Both the position numbers and the translations under genes were made by a program. Shown here piece after piece: positions 7,934-16,216 of a DNA stretch of 64,000 nt. The notes under the pieces were generated by a model. The model was not told where the DNA came from. It worked only from the letters and a program-made list of their open reading frames with translations, and did no database searches. Position 1 is the first letter of the stretch. Each line of letters starts with the position of its first letter. The DNA is from Desertimonas sp963772825 (GTDB lineage: Bacteria; Actinomycetota; Acidimicrobiia; Acidimicrobiales; Ilumatobacteraceae): positions 248,001-312,000 of the forward strand of contig CAVYYX010000020.1 in assembly GCA_963772825.1 (NCBI GenBank), written 5' to 3'.

Positions 7934-8715
7934 ATCCGCTTCTGCAGTCGCTCGCCCTTTCCGGTGCGCAGCGTCGGTTTGACGACGTCGTCGAAGAGCA
8001 CCGGGCGGCGGTGCCGACGTTGCCGGTGGGGGAGCGCCATCGTCCAGGTGAGCAGGCGCCCGGCGGCGGACTGGCCGGGCCGGTGGTGAACCTCGGCGGA
8101 GCGTGCGGTGGCCTCGAACAGTGGATCGAGGGTGCCCTCGACTCGGACGTCGACGCTCTCGGTCCAGCGCAGCGACACGACCCGGTAGTCGAATGCCCGG
8201 TCGAGCAGCTTCTCGAGCTCGTTCTCGACCCCGGATCGCTCGATGTAGCTGGCGATCTCCGGGTCGAAGGCACGGGCGTGCTTGGCCGTGAACACGAGTG
8301 TCGAGCCGTCGAGGCGACACCACCAGAGGTGGCTCGGGAAGTCGAGGATCTTGGCGCTGGCCGCCTGGGGCACTTCGATGTACCCGGCCTTGCCGACGCG
8401 GGTGATCTCCCGGATCACCGCGGCTGGATCGGGGACGTGCTCGAGCACGTGTGAGCACACGACGTAATCGAACACACCGTCGGCGAAGGGCATGTCGGCG
8501 GCGTCGGCGGCGAACAGCGGCCGGGTGATCCGCGCCGCCGCCAGCCCGGAACGCTGCCCACCGAACGCCGCATCGACGTACCGATCGAGCAGCACATCGG
8601 CGCGCCAGTGCGGCTTGTCGCCGCTCCCGACGTCGAGCACGAGGGCATCGGGCCCCACCGGTATGGCGATGCGGCGGCTGTGGAACGAACGGAGGCGGCG
8701 GGCCAGCTGCGGCAC
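7906..8715 (-). CDS. Class I SAM-dependent methyltransferase
   Basis: A 269-residue protein with a methyltransferase-11 type Rossmann domain. Motif I is LVLDVGSGDKPHWRAD (about residues 25-40), motif II has the acidic end DAADMPFADGVFDYVVCSHV, and LEHVPDP follows. Residues beyond about 130 form a substrate domain without a recognised signature (IEVPQAASAKILDFPSHLWW). No membrane segment is visible. Similar proteins occur in glycan and lipid tailoring clusters, and the DPA locus begins 2 kb away, but the substrate is unknown. It converges on aroA with a short overlap and is divergent from the HAD phosphatase. Confidence 0.85.
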   Translation of the reverse strand: MPQLARRLRSFHSRRIAIPVGPDALVLDVGSGDKPHWRADVLLDRYVDAAFGGQRSGLAAARITRPLFAADAADMPFADGVFDYVVCSHVLEHVPDPAAVIREITRVGKAGYIEVPQAASAKILDFPSHLWWCRLDGSTLVFTAKHARAFDPEIASYIERSGVENELEKLLDRAFDYRVVSLRWTESVDVRVEGTLDPLFEATARSAEVHHRPGQSAAGRLLTWTMALPHRQRRHRRPVLFDDVVKPTLRTGKGERLQKRIYAPASRAS

Positions 8716-8771
8716 AGCACCGGATCATGGCAGATCGTCGAGCCGATGGTGAGCTGCCAAGATCTCGGGCC

Positions 8772-9383
8772 ATGCCGGCTCTCCCCGTGATCGCTGCGTT
8801 CGACGTCGACGGCACGCTGACCACTCGCGACTGCGTCGTGCCGTTTCTGCGCCGCGTCGCCGGCACGGCAGGTCTCCTCGCCGGTCTCGCGCGGCGCAGC
8901 CCGCACCTGCTGCCGGCCGCCGTTCACCGCGATCGGGACCGCCTCAAGAGTTTGGCGACGGGCGTCGTGTTCGCCGGGCGACGGATCGCGGAGGTCGATG
9001 ACGCCGGTCGCAGGTTCGCCGAACACGTCGCCTCGTCGTGGCTCCGCGAGGAAGCCGTCGCGACGCTGCACGAACACCTCGACGCCGGCCATCACGTCGT
9101 GCTCGTGTCGGCTTCCTACGAGGTGTACCTCGTGCCACTCGCCGCCAGCCTCGGCGAGGTCGACGTCCTCGGAACGCGGCTCGCCGTCGCGTCGGACGGA
9201 ACGTGCACCGGCGAGCTCGACGGCGGGAACTGCCGGGGTGCCGCCAAGGTCGTCCGCCTGCACCGCTGGCTCGACGGTCGCTTCGGCGGCCGTCGCAACG
9301 TGGCGCTGTGGGCCTACGGCGATTCAGCAGGCGACGAAGCGATGCTCGCCGACGCCGACCACCCCGTGTGGATGGGCAAGTAG
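8772..9383 (+). CDS. HAD-superfamily subfamily IB phosphatase
   Basis: A 203-residue HAD-IB hydrolase. Motif I is FDVDGTLTTRD (about 8-18) with the Asp-x-Asp nucleophile pair. Motif II is VLVSASYEVY, and motif IV is YGDSAGDEAMLADADHPVWMG. The family includes SerB-like phosphatases that remove phosphate from small molecules or lipids. ATG at 8772 puts motif I close to the N-terminus; an upstream in-frame ATG at 8727 would add a poor leader. The gene lies 1.3 kb before the UbiA-type phosphoribosyltransferase. No PAP2 phosphatase for decaprenyl-phosphoryl-5-phosphoribose is visible in the window, so it is a speculative candidate for that step. Confidence 0.87.
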   Translation: MPALPVIAAFDVDGTLTTRDCVVPFLRRVAGTAGLLAGLARRSPHLLPAAVHRDRDRLKSLATGVVFAGRRIAEVDDAGRRFAEHVASSWLREEAVATLHEHLDAGHHVVLVSASYEVYLVPLAASLGEVDVLGTRLAVASDGTCTGELDGGNCRGAAKVVRLHRWLDGRFGGRRNVALWAYGDSAGDEAMLADADHPVWMGK

Positions 9384-9826
9384 CTAGCTCTTCGGGAGCG
9401 AAGGCGACGACGGGCTCGAGCTCGACGGGCAACGTGACCTTGGTGCCGTCGCCTCGATCGATGCGATACAGCGCGCCAGCGTGCATCCAGAACAGGCCGG
9501 GGGAGCACGGGTCGTCGCTGTCCCGGTGCATGTTGGCGACGAGCCGGCCGAGCAGCACGATGTCGGCCGTGACCCGATCGCTGCCGACGGGGGTGAACAG
9601 CACTGCGCTCGATCGCGGCACGGCGACGAGCGCCCCGTAGGGCAGTTCGGGGGCACGGAACAGGTTGGCCACGGAGGTCAAGCCGGGCCGACACCCACGG
9701 ACTGCCGTCGGCCGCGGCGAGCGAGATCGTCAGGCCATTACCGACCTCATGATGCCGGACATCGAGCTGCACGAGCCACCTTCTGGATCGTGTTGTGCCG
9801 GGGGGATTCGCCCGCCTCGCTGCCAT
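9384..9826 (-). pseudogene. Frameshifted gene of unknown function
   Basis: Two minus-strand frames appear to be one broken gene. From ATG 9826 the frame reads LVQLDVRHHEVGNGLTISLAAADGSPWV. It shifts by one extra base near 9674-9676 into TSVANLFRAPELPYGALVAVPRSS and on to PVELEPVVAFAPEELA near 9390. The second frame then has no nearby stop, so another break near the end is probable; the limit at 9384 is a TAG in the third frame. The product, about 145 residues, looks like a soluble alpha/beta protein. The ALVAVPRSSAVLFTPV stretch vaguely recalls DUF1444-type proteins, but I do not recognise the family. Confidence 0.45.
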
Positions 9827-9829
9827 CCA

Positions 9830-10528
9830 TCAGTCGATGCTCGGTGAGTCGTAGCCCTGCTCGACGAGCTGGCGGTCGCGGTTCTCGGTCAAGAACGCCA
9901 ACGCGTCGTCGCGACCGCCATCCTTGTAGGCGCTGATCAGCGCCTCGTAGAAGCTGCGCTGCTGGGCGACGAGTTCTGCGCTCTGTGGCCAGCGCCGTTG
10001 TGCCCAATCGATACAAGCCTCCGCGGCGTCGACCGGGTCACCGCTGTCGTTGACGATGCGCCACCCCGGAGCCATCAGCAGATAGGTGCTCTTCGGAAGC
10101 TCAGGCCCGGCGAGCAGTTGCAAGGAGCGTTCTGACCACGCTGCGTAGCGCGCCGGCGTCAGCTCCTCGAAGCGGTCGATGGCGTGACCGACGAACGTCC
10201 TCGCCACCTCCAGGTCAGCATCCGTGCCGAGCTCGATCGCACGCGGCCCACGGGGCACATCAGCCATGTCCAAGCCGTACGCGCCCATCAGCCAGTTCAA
10301 CCGGTCCCACACGGCGGGTGCTACCCCGGCGTGGGTGCGCACGGACGACGCCTTGGAGCAACCGATCCACGGAATTGCCCAGCCGATCGGCTCGCGCATG
10401 AGCATCGCCTTCATGCCGCCGCCGCGCAACGACCACTCGCCGGGCAATTCGGGCCGCAGCGTGCGCAAGATCTCCACCCAGCGCTTGCCCAACGTCGACG
10501 TGGCGGCCACGATCGCCAACCTAGACAT
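9830..10528 (-). CDS. Hypothetical protein
   Basis: ATG at 10528 gives 232 residues starting MSRLAIVAATSTLG; the open frame extends to 10726 but that part would overlap the divergent ubiA gene. The protein is soluble, rich in Trp and acidic residues, with no signal peptide, membrane segment or recognised motif. PVDAAEACIDWAQRRWPQSAELVAQQRSFYEALISAYKDGG, cut here to its start PVDAAEACIDWAQRRWP, begins a helical C-terminal half. Codon use looks less GC-biased than in neighbours, suggesting recent acquisition. It lies four bases upstream of the broken gene on the same strand, so the two may form a pair. Function unknown. Confidence 0.6.
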   Translation of the reverse strand: MSRLAIVAATSTLGKRWVEILRTLRPELPGEWSLRGGGMKAMLMREPIGWAIPWIGCSKASSVRTHAGVAPAVWDRLNWLMGAYGLDMADVPRGPRAIELGTDADLEVARTFVGHAIDRFEELTPARYAAWSERSLQLLAGPELPKSTYLLMAPGWRIVNDSGDPVDAAEACIDWAQRRWPQSAELVAQQRSFYEALISAYKDGGRDDALAFLTENRDRQLVEQGYDSPSID

Positions 10529-10673
10529 TGAGCAGACCTCCAACGTCACGCTGACGCACCGGACTATACCCTGACCAGCTATGGCGTGTGGGTCGACGTA
10601 CCGGGCGGACCGCCTGCGGTGATCGTCGACGAGGTGTTCGACGGCGATCGCCACGACCACGCTGCCGCGTCCG

Positions 10674-11552
10674 ATGTCCACGGCCAGCGCCATCGTGCGC
10701 AGCGCCCGGCCGCTGCAGTGGACCAAGAACCTCCTCGTCTTCGCCGCCCCGGGGGCGGCCGGCGTGCTCGACGACTGGCCGGAGCTCGGTGCCGCGCTGC
10801 TCGCCTTCGTCGCCTTCTGCCTTGCCTCCAGCGGGATCTACCTGTGGAACGACGCCCTCGACGTGCACGCCGACCGGCGCCATCCGACGAAGCGGTTCCG
10901 CCCCGTCGCCGCCGGCCAGCTCGGCGTCGGGACGGCAAAGGCTGCCGGCACGGTGCTCCTCGTCGCAGCCTGCGCCGTCGCTGCAGGCACCGGACGTTGG
11001 CAGACGGTCGCCGTGGTCGTCACGTACATCGTCGCGACGATCGCCTACAGCGCCTGGCTCAAGCACGTCGCCGTCGTCGACCTCGTGCTCGTCGCCTCCG
11101 GCTTCGTGCTCCGCGCCGCGGCAGGCGCGGTGGCCGTCGACGTGCCGATGTCGAAGTGGTTCGTGCTCTGCACCGTGTTCGGGTCGCTGTTCATCGTCGC
11201 CGGCAAGCGCTACGCCGAGCTGCGCGAGATCGGGGCGGGCGCCGGGGACGTGCGACCCACGTTGGAGACCTACACGCCGACGTACCTGCGCGGCGTCCTG
11301 ACGATGTCGTGCGGGGCGGCGATCATCAGCTACTGCCTGTGGGCCCTGGAGACCAAGGAGCTCGCCGGCACCGACCTTCCGTTCTACGAGCTGTCGATCG
11401 TGCCGATGCTCACGGCGATGCTCCGCTACCTGCTGCTCATCGAGCAAGGACACGGCGGGGCCCCCGAGGAGGTCTTCGCCAACGATCGCGTGCTGCAGCT
11501 GCTCGGGGTGCTGTGGGTCGTGACGTTTGGACTGGGCGTGTACTCGGCGTGA
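10674..11552 (+). CDS. ubiA: Decaprenyl-phosphate phosphoribosyltransferase (UbiA family)
   Basis: A 292-residue integral membrane UbiA-family enzyme. It matches mycobacterial Rv3806c in key places: RPLQWTKNLLVFAAP at the start, the Asp-rich YLWNDALDVHADRRHPTKRFRPVAAG motif (given here as NDALDVHADRRHPTKRFRP, about residues 59-77), MSKWFVL, GSLFIVAGKRYAELRE and RVLQLLGVLWV. It should transfer 5-phosphoribose from PRPP to polyprenyl phosphate, the committed step to decaprenylphosphoryl-arabinose. Eight or nine hydrophobic segments fit the fold. ATG at 10674. The stop overlaps the next GTG (GTGA). The lipid chain length cannot be read from sequence. Confidence 0.9.
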   Translation: MSTASAIVRSARPLQWTKNLLVFAAPGAAGVLDDWPELGAALLAFVAFCLASSGIYLWNDALDVHADRRHPTKRFRPVAAGQLGVGTAKAAGTVLLVAACAVAAGTGRWQTVAVVVTYIVATIAYSAWLKHVAVVDLVLVASGFVLRAAAGAVAVDVPMSKWFVLCTVFGSLFIVAGKRYAELREIGAGAGDVRPTLETYTPTYLRGVLTMSCGAAIISYCLWALETKELAGTDLPFYELSIVPMLTAMLRYLLLIEQGHGGAPEEVFANDRVLQLLGVLWVVTFGLGVYSA

Positions 11553-12280
11553 GCGATCTCCGTCCTCCTGGCGTCGAGGGTTGGCTGACCGAGGGGCAGG
11601 CGCGGGTGCTCGCCGAGGCCGCCGCAGCCTGCCCACCTGACGGCGAGATCGTCGAGATCGGCAGCTTTCGAGGGTTGTCGACGATTGTCCTCGCCACCCA
11701 TGCGCCCGAGGGCGCGGCGATCGTCGCCATCGACCCCCACGCCGGCAATGATCGCGGCCCCCGCGAGATCGACGGCTATCGCGCCGAGGCCGCCGCCGAC
11801 CGGCTCGCCTTCGAGCGCAACCTCGTCGCGGCCGGCGTGCGTCATCGGGTCCGTCACGTGCGGTCGAATTCGGCAGATGCCCACGAAGCCGTCCACGCCG
11901 AGATCGACGTGCTGTACATCGACGGTGCTCACCGCTACAGACCGGCTCGAGCAGACCTTCGCGATTGGGGAAGGCGAGTCGCCACCGGGGGCACGTTGCT
12001 CGTCCACGACGCCTTCTCGTCGGTGGGGGTCACGGCGGCCATCGGACGCCAGCTCGTGTTCGGGCGTCGCTTTCGCTACGTCGGGCGCACTCGCTCGTTG
12101 GCCGAGTACCGGGCCGACCTGGCCGGCGCCGGCGTCGGAGGGCGCGTTCGCAACTCCCTGGTGCAGCTCGCCCAGCTCGGCTGGTTCACCCGCAACGTCG
12201 GGATCAAGGTGCTGTTGACGTTCGGCGGAGACAAGGTGTTGCGGCGCTTCGGCCAACGTGTCCCGGAATGGCCGTATTGA
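11549..12280 (+). CDS. Class I SAM-dependent methyltransferase embedded in the DPA operon
   Basis: A 243-residue methyltransferase of the O-methyltransferase/MdmC-like group. Motif I is GEIVEIGSFRGLSTIVLA (about residues 29-46), VAIDPHAG follows, and VLYIDGAHRYRPARADLRDW carries the metal or catalytic acidic residues typical of this group. The C-terminal 50 residues are basic and amphipathic, so membrane association is possible. The start GTG at 11549 overlaps the ubiA stop, and the end overlaps dprE1 by 13 nt. Cotranslation with DPA enzymes suggests the substrate belongs to that pathway or its polymer. Mycobacteria have no methyltransferase at this position as far as I recall. Confidence 0.85.
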   Translation: MSDLRPPGVEGWLTEGQARVLAEAAAACPPDGEIVEIGSFRGLSTIVLATHAPEGAAIVAIDPHAGNDRGPREIDGYRAEAAADRLAFERNLVAAGVRHRVRHVRSNSADAHEAVHAEIDVLYIDGAHRYRPARADLRDWGRRVATGGTLLVHDAFSSVGVTAAIGRQLVFGRRFRYVGRTRSLAEYRADLAGAGVGGRVRNSLVQLAQLGWFTRNVGIKVLLTFGGDKVLRRFGQRVPEWPY

Positions 12281-13671
12281 CGGTGCCGCGCCAGCCGTTG
12301 AGCGGATGGGGCCGAACGCCGGTGTCGGCAGGCACGATCGTGCGTCGTCGCTCGAGCGACCGTACCGGTCTCGCCGAGCTCGTCGGCAACCTCCCGCCGC
12401 GAGGCGCGATCGCCCGCGGCTTGGGACGCAGCTATGGCGACAGCGCCCAGAACGGCGGCGGTCTGGCGATCCGCCTCGACGACGAGCTCGCTCCTGGGTC
12501 GATCTCCGTCGACGCGGCGGCGGGCACGGTGACGGCCGCCGGGGGAGTCAGCCTCGACAGCGTGCTGCGCGCCAGCGTTTCGCAAGGTCTGTTCGTACCG
12601 GTGTCGCCGGGAACCCGCTTCGTCACGGTCGGGGGGGCGATCGCCAGCGACATCCATGGGAAGAACCATCACGTCGACGGCACGTTCGGGGCCCACGTGC
12701 GGAGGCTGACGCTGCTGCTCGCTGACGGCACGACCGTCGACCTCGGGCCCGACCGTCGACCGGAGTTGTTCTGGGCGACCGTCGGAGGGATGGGCCTCAC
12801 CGGCATCATCCTCGGGGCGACGATCGACATGCTGCCGATCGAGACGAGTCGGATGACGGTGGACACCGAGCGGGTCGCAAACCTCGACGAGCTGCTCGAC
12901 GTGATGATCACGAGTGACGACGAGTACCGCTACTCGGTGGCCTGGATCGACCTGCTCGCCCGCGGGCGGGCGATCGGCCGAAGTGTCTTGACGCGCGGCG
13001 ACCACGCCCGACTCGAGGAGCTGACGCCGGCGGAAGCGGTTCGGCCGCTCGCGCACCGGCCCGGCCACCTGGCCACCGTGCCGTCGATCATCCCGGGACG
13101 TGGGCTGCTCAATCACGCCACGATCGCTGCCTTCAACGAGGTCTGGTTCCGCGCCGCGCCGCGCCGGCGGGTCGGCGAGATCGTGGCCATCCCACGGTTC
13201 TTCCATCCCCTCGATGCCATCGGGTCGTGGAACCGGCTCTATGGCCGGGAGGGACTCGTGCAGTACCAGTTCCTCGTGCCGTTCGGGGAGGAGGAGACCC
13301 TCCGGCGCGTCGTGACCCGCCTCGCCGAGCGGGGCACGCCCAGCTTCCTGTCGGTGCTCAAACGCTTCGGCGCCGCCAACCCTGCACCGCTCAGCTTTCC
13401 GGCGCCGGGATGGACGCTTACGCTCGACATCCCCGCCGGCGTCGGCGGGCTCCCGCAGCTGCTCGCCGAGCTCGACGACGTGGTGCTCGATGCAGGCGGA
13501 CGGCACTATCTCGCCAAGGACGCCGTCGCCACGCCGGAGGCGATCCGCCGCGGCTATCCCCGGCTCGCCGAGTGGCAGGCCGTCCGCAACTCGGTGGATC
13601 CACACGGTCGGTGGGCGAGCGATCAGAGTCGCCGGCTGCGACTCACCGACCCCACCGGAGAGGTCCACTGA
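12268..13671 (+). CDS. dprE1: Decaprenylphosphoryl-beta-D-ribose 2'-oxidase (DprE1)
   Basis: A 467-residue FAD-linked oxidase of the VAO/ALO family. It matches mycobacterial DprE1 throughout: PLSGWGRTP near the start, RGLGRSYGDSAQNGGG (FAD and Tyr60 region), GGAIASDIHGKNHHVDGTFG (His132 region), ELFWATVGGMGLTGI, and YLAKDAV with the equivalent of catalytic Lys418. It oxidises the 2'-OH of decaprenylphosphoryl-ribose to the keto intermediate that DprE2 reduces. At the benzothiazinone-target position (Cys387 in M. tuberculosis, GWNxCVDFP) this protein has Thr385 in GWTLTLDIP. ATG at 12268 lies inside the preceding gene. The stop shares one base with the dprE2 ATG. Confidence 0.93.
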   Translation: MAVLTVPRQPLSGWGRTPVSAGTIVRRRSSDRTGLAELVGNLPPRGAIARGLGRSYGDSAQNGGGLAIRLDDELAPGSISVDAAAGTVTAAGGVSLDSVLRASVSQGLFVPVSPGTRFVTVGGAIASDIHGKNHHVDGTFGAHVRRLTLLLADGTTVDLGPDRRPELFWATVGGMGLTGIILGATIDMLPIETSRMTVDTERVANLDELLDVMITSDDEYRYSVAWIDLLARGRAIGRSVLTRGDHARLEELTPAEAVRPLAHRPGHLATVPSIIPGRGLLNHATIAAFNEVWFRAAPRRRVGEIVAIPRFFHPLDAIGSWNRLYGREGLVQYQFLVPFGEEETLRRVVTRLAERGTPSFLSVLKRFGAANPAPLSFPAPGWTLTLDIPAGVGGLPQLLAELDDVVLDAGGRHYLAKDAVATPEAIRRGYPRLAEWQAVRNSVDPHGRWASDQSRRLRLTDPTGEVH

Positions 13672-14423
13672 TGGACAACGCCCTCGGCGAACCCCAGACG
13701 ATCGTGCTGTTCGGGGGCACCAGCGACATCGGCCGGGCGATCGTCGAGGCCCTCGTGTCTCCGGCGACGACGACCGTGGTGCTCGCCGTCCGGCGCCCCG
13801 ACGACGTCGATGCCACGTCGCTGCGCCAACGCGGGGTGACCGTCGACATCGTGCCCTTCGAGGCGACTGCGACCACCGAGCACGCCGGGCTCGTCGAGCG
13901 ACTTGCCGCTGACCACGGCGACCTCGACGTCGCCATCGTCGCCTTCGGCCAGCTCGGCGACGCGGCGGTGCTCGCCGAGGACCCGGTGGCCGCCGCTGCC
14001 CTCGTCGACGTCAACTTCACCGGCGCGGTGAGCGTGTGCACGGCGCTCGCCGGGCAGTTCCGCCGCCAGGGCCACGGCCGCCTCGTCGTGCTGTCGAGCG
14101 TCGCCGGGGAACGGGTGCGCAAGGCCAACTACGTGTACGGGTCGTCGAAGGCCGGGATCGACGGCTTCGCCCAGGGTCTCGGCGACGCCCTGGCGGGCAG
14201 CGGCGCCAGCGTGCTCATCGTGCGCCCCGGCTGGGTGCGCTCGAAGATGACCGAGGGGATGCCGCCCGCACCGCAGGCGACGACCCCGGAAGCCGTCGCT
14301 GCGGCCACGGTCAAGGCGCTGCGCGCCGGCCGGCGGATCGTGTGGGTCCCGCCGACGTTGCGCCCCCTGATGGCCATCGCCCGCCACCTCCCCGCCTCCC
14401 TGTGGCGCCGCGTCCCCAGATAG
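13671..14423 (+). CDS. dprE2: Decaprenylphosphoryl-2-keto-erythropentose reductase (DprE2), SDR
   Basis: A 250-residue short-chain dehydrogenase that completes epimerisation of decaprenylphosphoryl-ribose to -arabinose. The nucleotide motif is FGGTSDIGRAI (about residues 14-24). The catalytic triad is Ser in VVLSSVAG and Tyr-x-x-x-Lys in YVYGSSKAG. DLDVAIVAFGQLGD and the conserved Asn-containing VNFTGAVS are also present. The start ATG at 13671 overlaps the dprE1 stop by one base, matching the tight dprE1-dprE2 pairing in mycobacteria. A composite hairpin follows the stop. Confidence 0.91.
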   Translation: MDNALGEPQTIVLFGGTSDIGRAIVEALVSPATTTVVLAVRRPDDVDATSLRQRGVTVDIVPFEATATTEHAGLVERLAADHGDLDVAIVAFGQLGDAAVLAEDPVAAAALVDVNFTGAVSVCTALAGQFRRQGHGRLVVLSSVAGERVRKANYVYGSSKAGIDGFAQGLGDALAGSGASVLIVRPGWVRSKMTEGMPPAPQATTPEAVAAATVKALRAGRRIVWVPPTLRPLMAIARHLPASLWRRVPR

Positions 14424-14429
14424 CCCGGA

Positions 14430-14474
14430 CCGAGTGTTGGCGGACGACACGCCCCGGACACCGGAAACACTCGG
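14430..14474. terminator. Composite hairpin between convergent genes
   Basis: A perfect 9-bp inverted repeat, CCGAGTGTT at 14430-14438 and AACACTCGG at 14466-14474, encloses a smaller GGCG/CGCC hairpin. It begins 7 bases after the dprE2 stop and ends 10 bases before the stop of the opposing glycosyltransferase gene. It could terminate transcription from both sides. There is no U tract on either strand, as often seen in high-GC actinobacteria. Confidence 0.6.
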
Positions 14475-14484
14475 GTGGGAGAGG

Positions 14485-16171
14485 TCAGCGGCAGCGGTAG
14501 TACAGGCGGACGAGGCCGTCCTCGTAGGCGCGGTACTGGCAGAACTGCCTGTCGAGGACCTCGTTGGGCGCTTGTGAGCCGAACTCCATCGACGTGTTCG
14601 GCTCGCGCCAGCCGTCCCAGAACGACGTGAGGACGACGAAGTCTGCGGTCGCCAAGTCATCGGCGAGGCCGGAGTCGGCGGCGTTGGCGAGGCCAGGGTC
14701 CATTTCGACGAAGTACGTCGCCGGCTCCATCTCGGGGAACAGCCAGTAGAACACCGCGTCGCTGTACCACGTTCGCGACAGGTCCATCGGCCCGACGAAC
14801 AGCCGGTCGCCGGGCCGGGCCAGCCCATCGAGGTCGTCGATCACCTGCTGGCTGGCGAGGGCGGCACGCGGCGCTCCGAAGTAGAAGTTGCGGTCGTCGC
14901 GGCTGACCTCGAACGTGGAGGGGACCCAGCCGTACCCCGCCCGCGTGTGCAACACGTAGTGGCGAAACGTGAACAGCGATGTCACCACGAACGTGACCAC
15001 GAGGGTGAAGACGGCGCCGGCTGCCGCGGCTCGGCGCATCGTGGTCCGTGGCCATCGTTGCTGGACGAGGTCGGCGACGGCGACGACGGCGAATGGCCAC
15101 GACACGCACGTCACCCACGTCAGGTGCGTCGAGTCGGGGCGCTGGAGGGCCTGGGGGAGGATGCCGAGGCTCACGAGGGCGACGACGAGGAGCACGGTGG
15201 CCCGGCCGTCGCGGCGTCCCCGCCGGCGTTCCGCCACGGCGAGCACGAGCAGCCCAACGGTGCCCACGAGCATCGCCAGGAACCACACGAAGATCATCTG
15301 CGAGGCGCCGAGATGGGGCACGTCCCACCACGGTGGCTGGGACTCGGCGATCGCCTGCAGCGCCCCGTCGAGGCGATCCCACGACGGGGGTCGAGGCAGC
15401 TCTCGTCCCTTCCGGAGGTGGACGACCGGGTCGACGACCATCCCCTGCCACGCGGCGCGCGGCCCGGCGACGGCGAGGTGGTACCACAGCGGCGTGAGTC
15501 CGACCAGCACGCCGGCGGCCGCTGCCCGCCACGAGGATCGCCGGGTCCAGATCATCCAGCCGAGGATCGAGAGCGACGGCGACGACGAGGTCGGGGCGGT
15601 AGGTCAGCGCCAGCCCCCCGAGCAGGCCGGCGGCGAGCCGGGCGAGCAGCTCCGGCCGACCATCGACCGTCGTCGAGCGGATGGCGAACACGGCAGACCA
15701 CAGCGTGAGGGCGAGCCCGCCGTTCCAGGCCATCGCGGTCAGCCCGATGGGGGTCAGGACGAAGAACACGGCGAAGCCCCCGACGAGCGTGGCGGCGGCA
15801 CGGCCCCACGGGCGAGCGAGCGTGAACAGCGCCAGGATGATCGCCACGTGCTGGAGCAGGCCGAAGGTCCGCTCGACGGCGAGCGTGTGCCCGAACAGCT
15901 CGTACCACGCCATCAACACGTGCAGCGAGCCAGGCCCGTAGAGATGCAGGAAGTCGACGTTGGGGACGTCCCCCTTGGCCATCCGCTCCGGGAAGTAGAG
16001 CATGAAGCCCTCCTCCATCGTCCCGCCGGTGAAGCGGTAGAGACCGCGCAGCGGGATCACCACGAGCACGGCGACGATCGCCAGGCCTGCCCAGGTCCGC
16101 AACGCACGTAGGTCGCGCCTCCGGAGGCCGCCCCGCCCGCCGAGCACGAAGGCGGTCGGGTCGGCGGTCAC
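14485..16171 (-). pseudogene. GT-C type membrane glycosyltransferase, frameshifted
   Basis: From ATG 16171 the first frame encodes a polytopic protein with a loop GGTMEEGFMLYFPERMAKG and DFLHLYGPGSLHV, an acidic first-loop arrangement typical of GT-C/GT39 enzymes. It leaves the family near ALTYRPDLVVAVAL at about 15575. One base further the second frame continues SILGWMIWTRRSSW through further membrane segments to a soluble C-terminus (VIDDLDGLARPGDRLFVGPM) and a stop at 14485. The corrected length is about 560 residues with roughly 9-11 hydrophobic segments. It likely transfers a sugar from a polyprenyl-phosphate donor on the outer face. An arabinosyl role is suggested only by its DPA neighbours. 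Confidence 0.72.
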
Positions 16172-16216
16172 AGGGCGAGCAAGCTAGTGCCACCCGGTTG
16201 TTAGCGTGGCGGCTTC

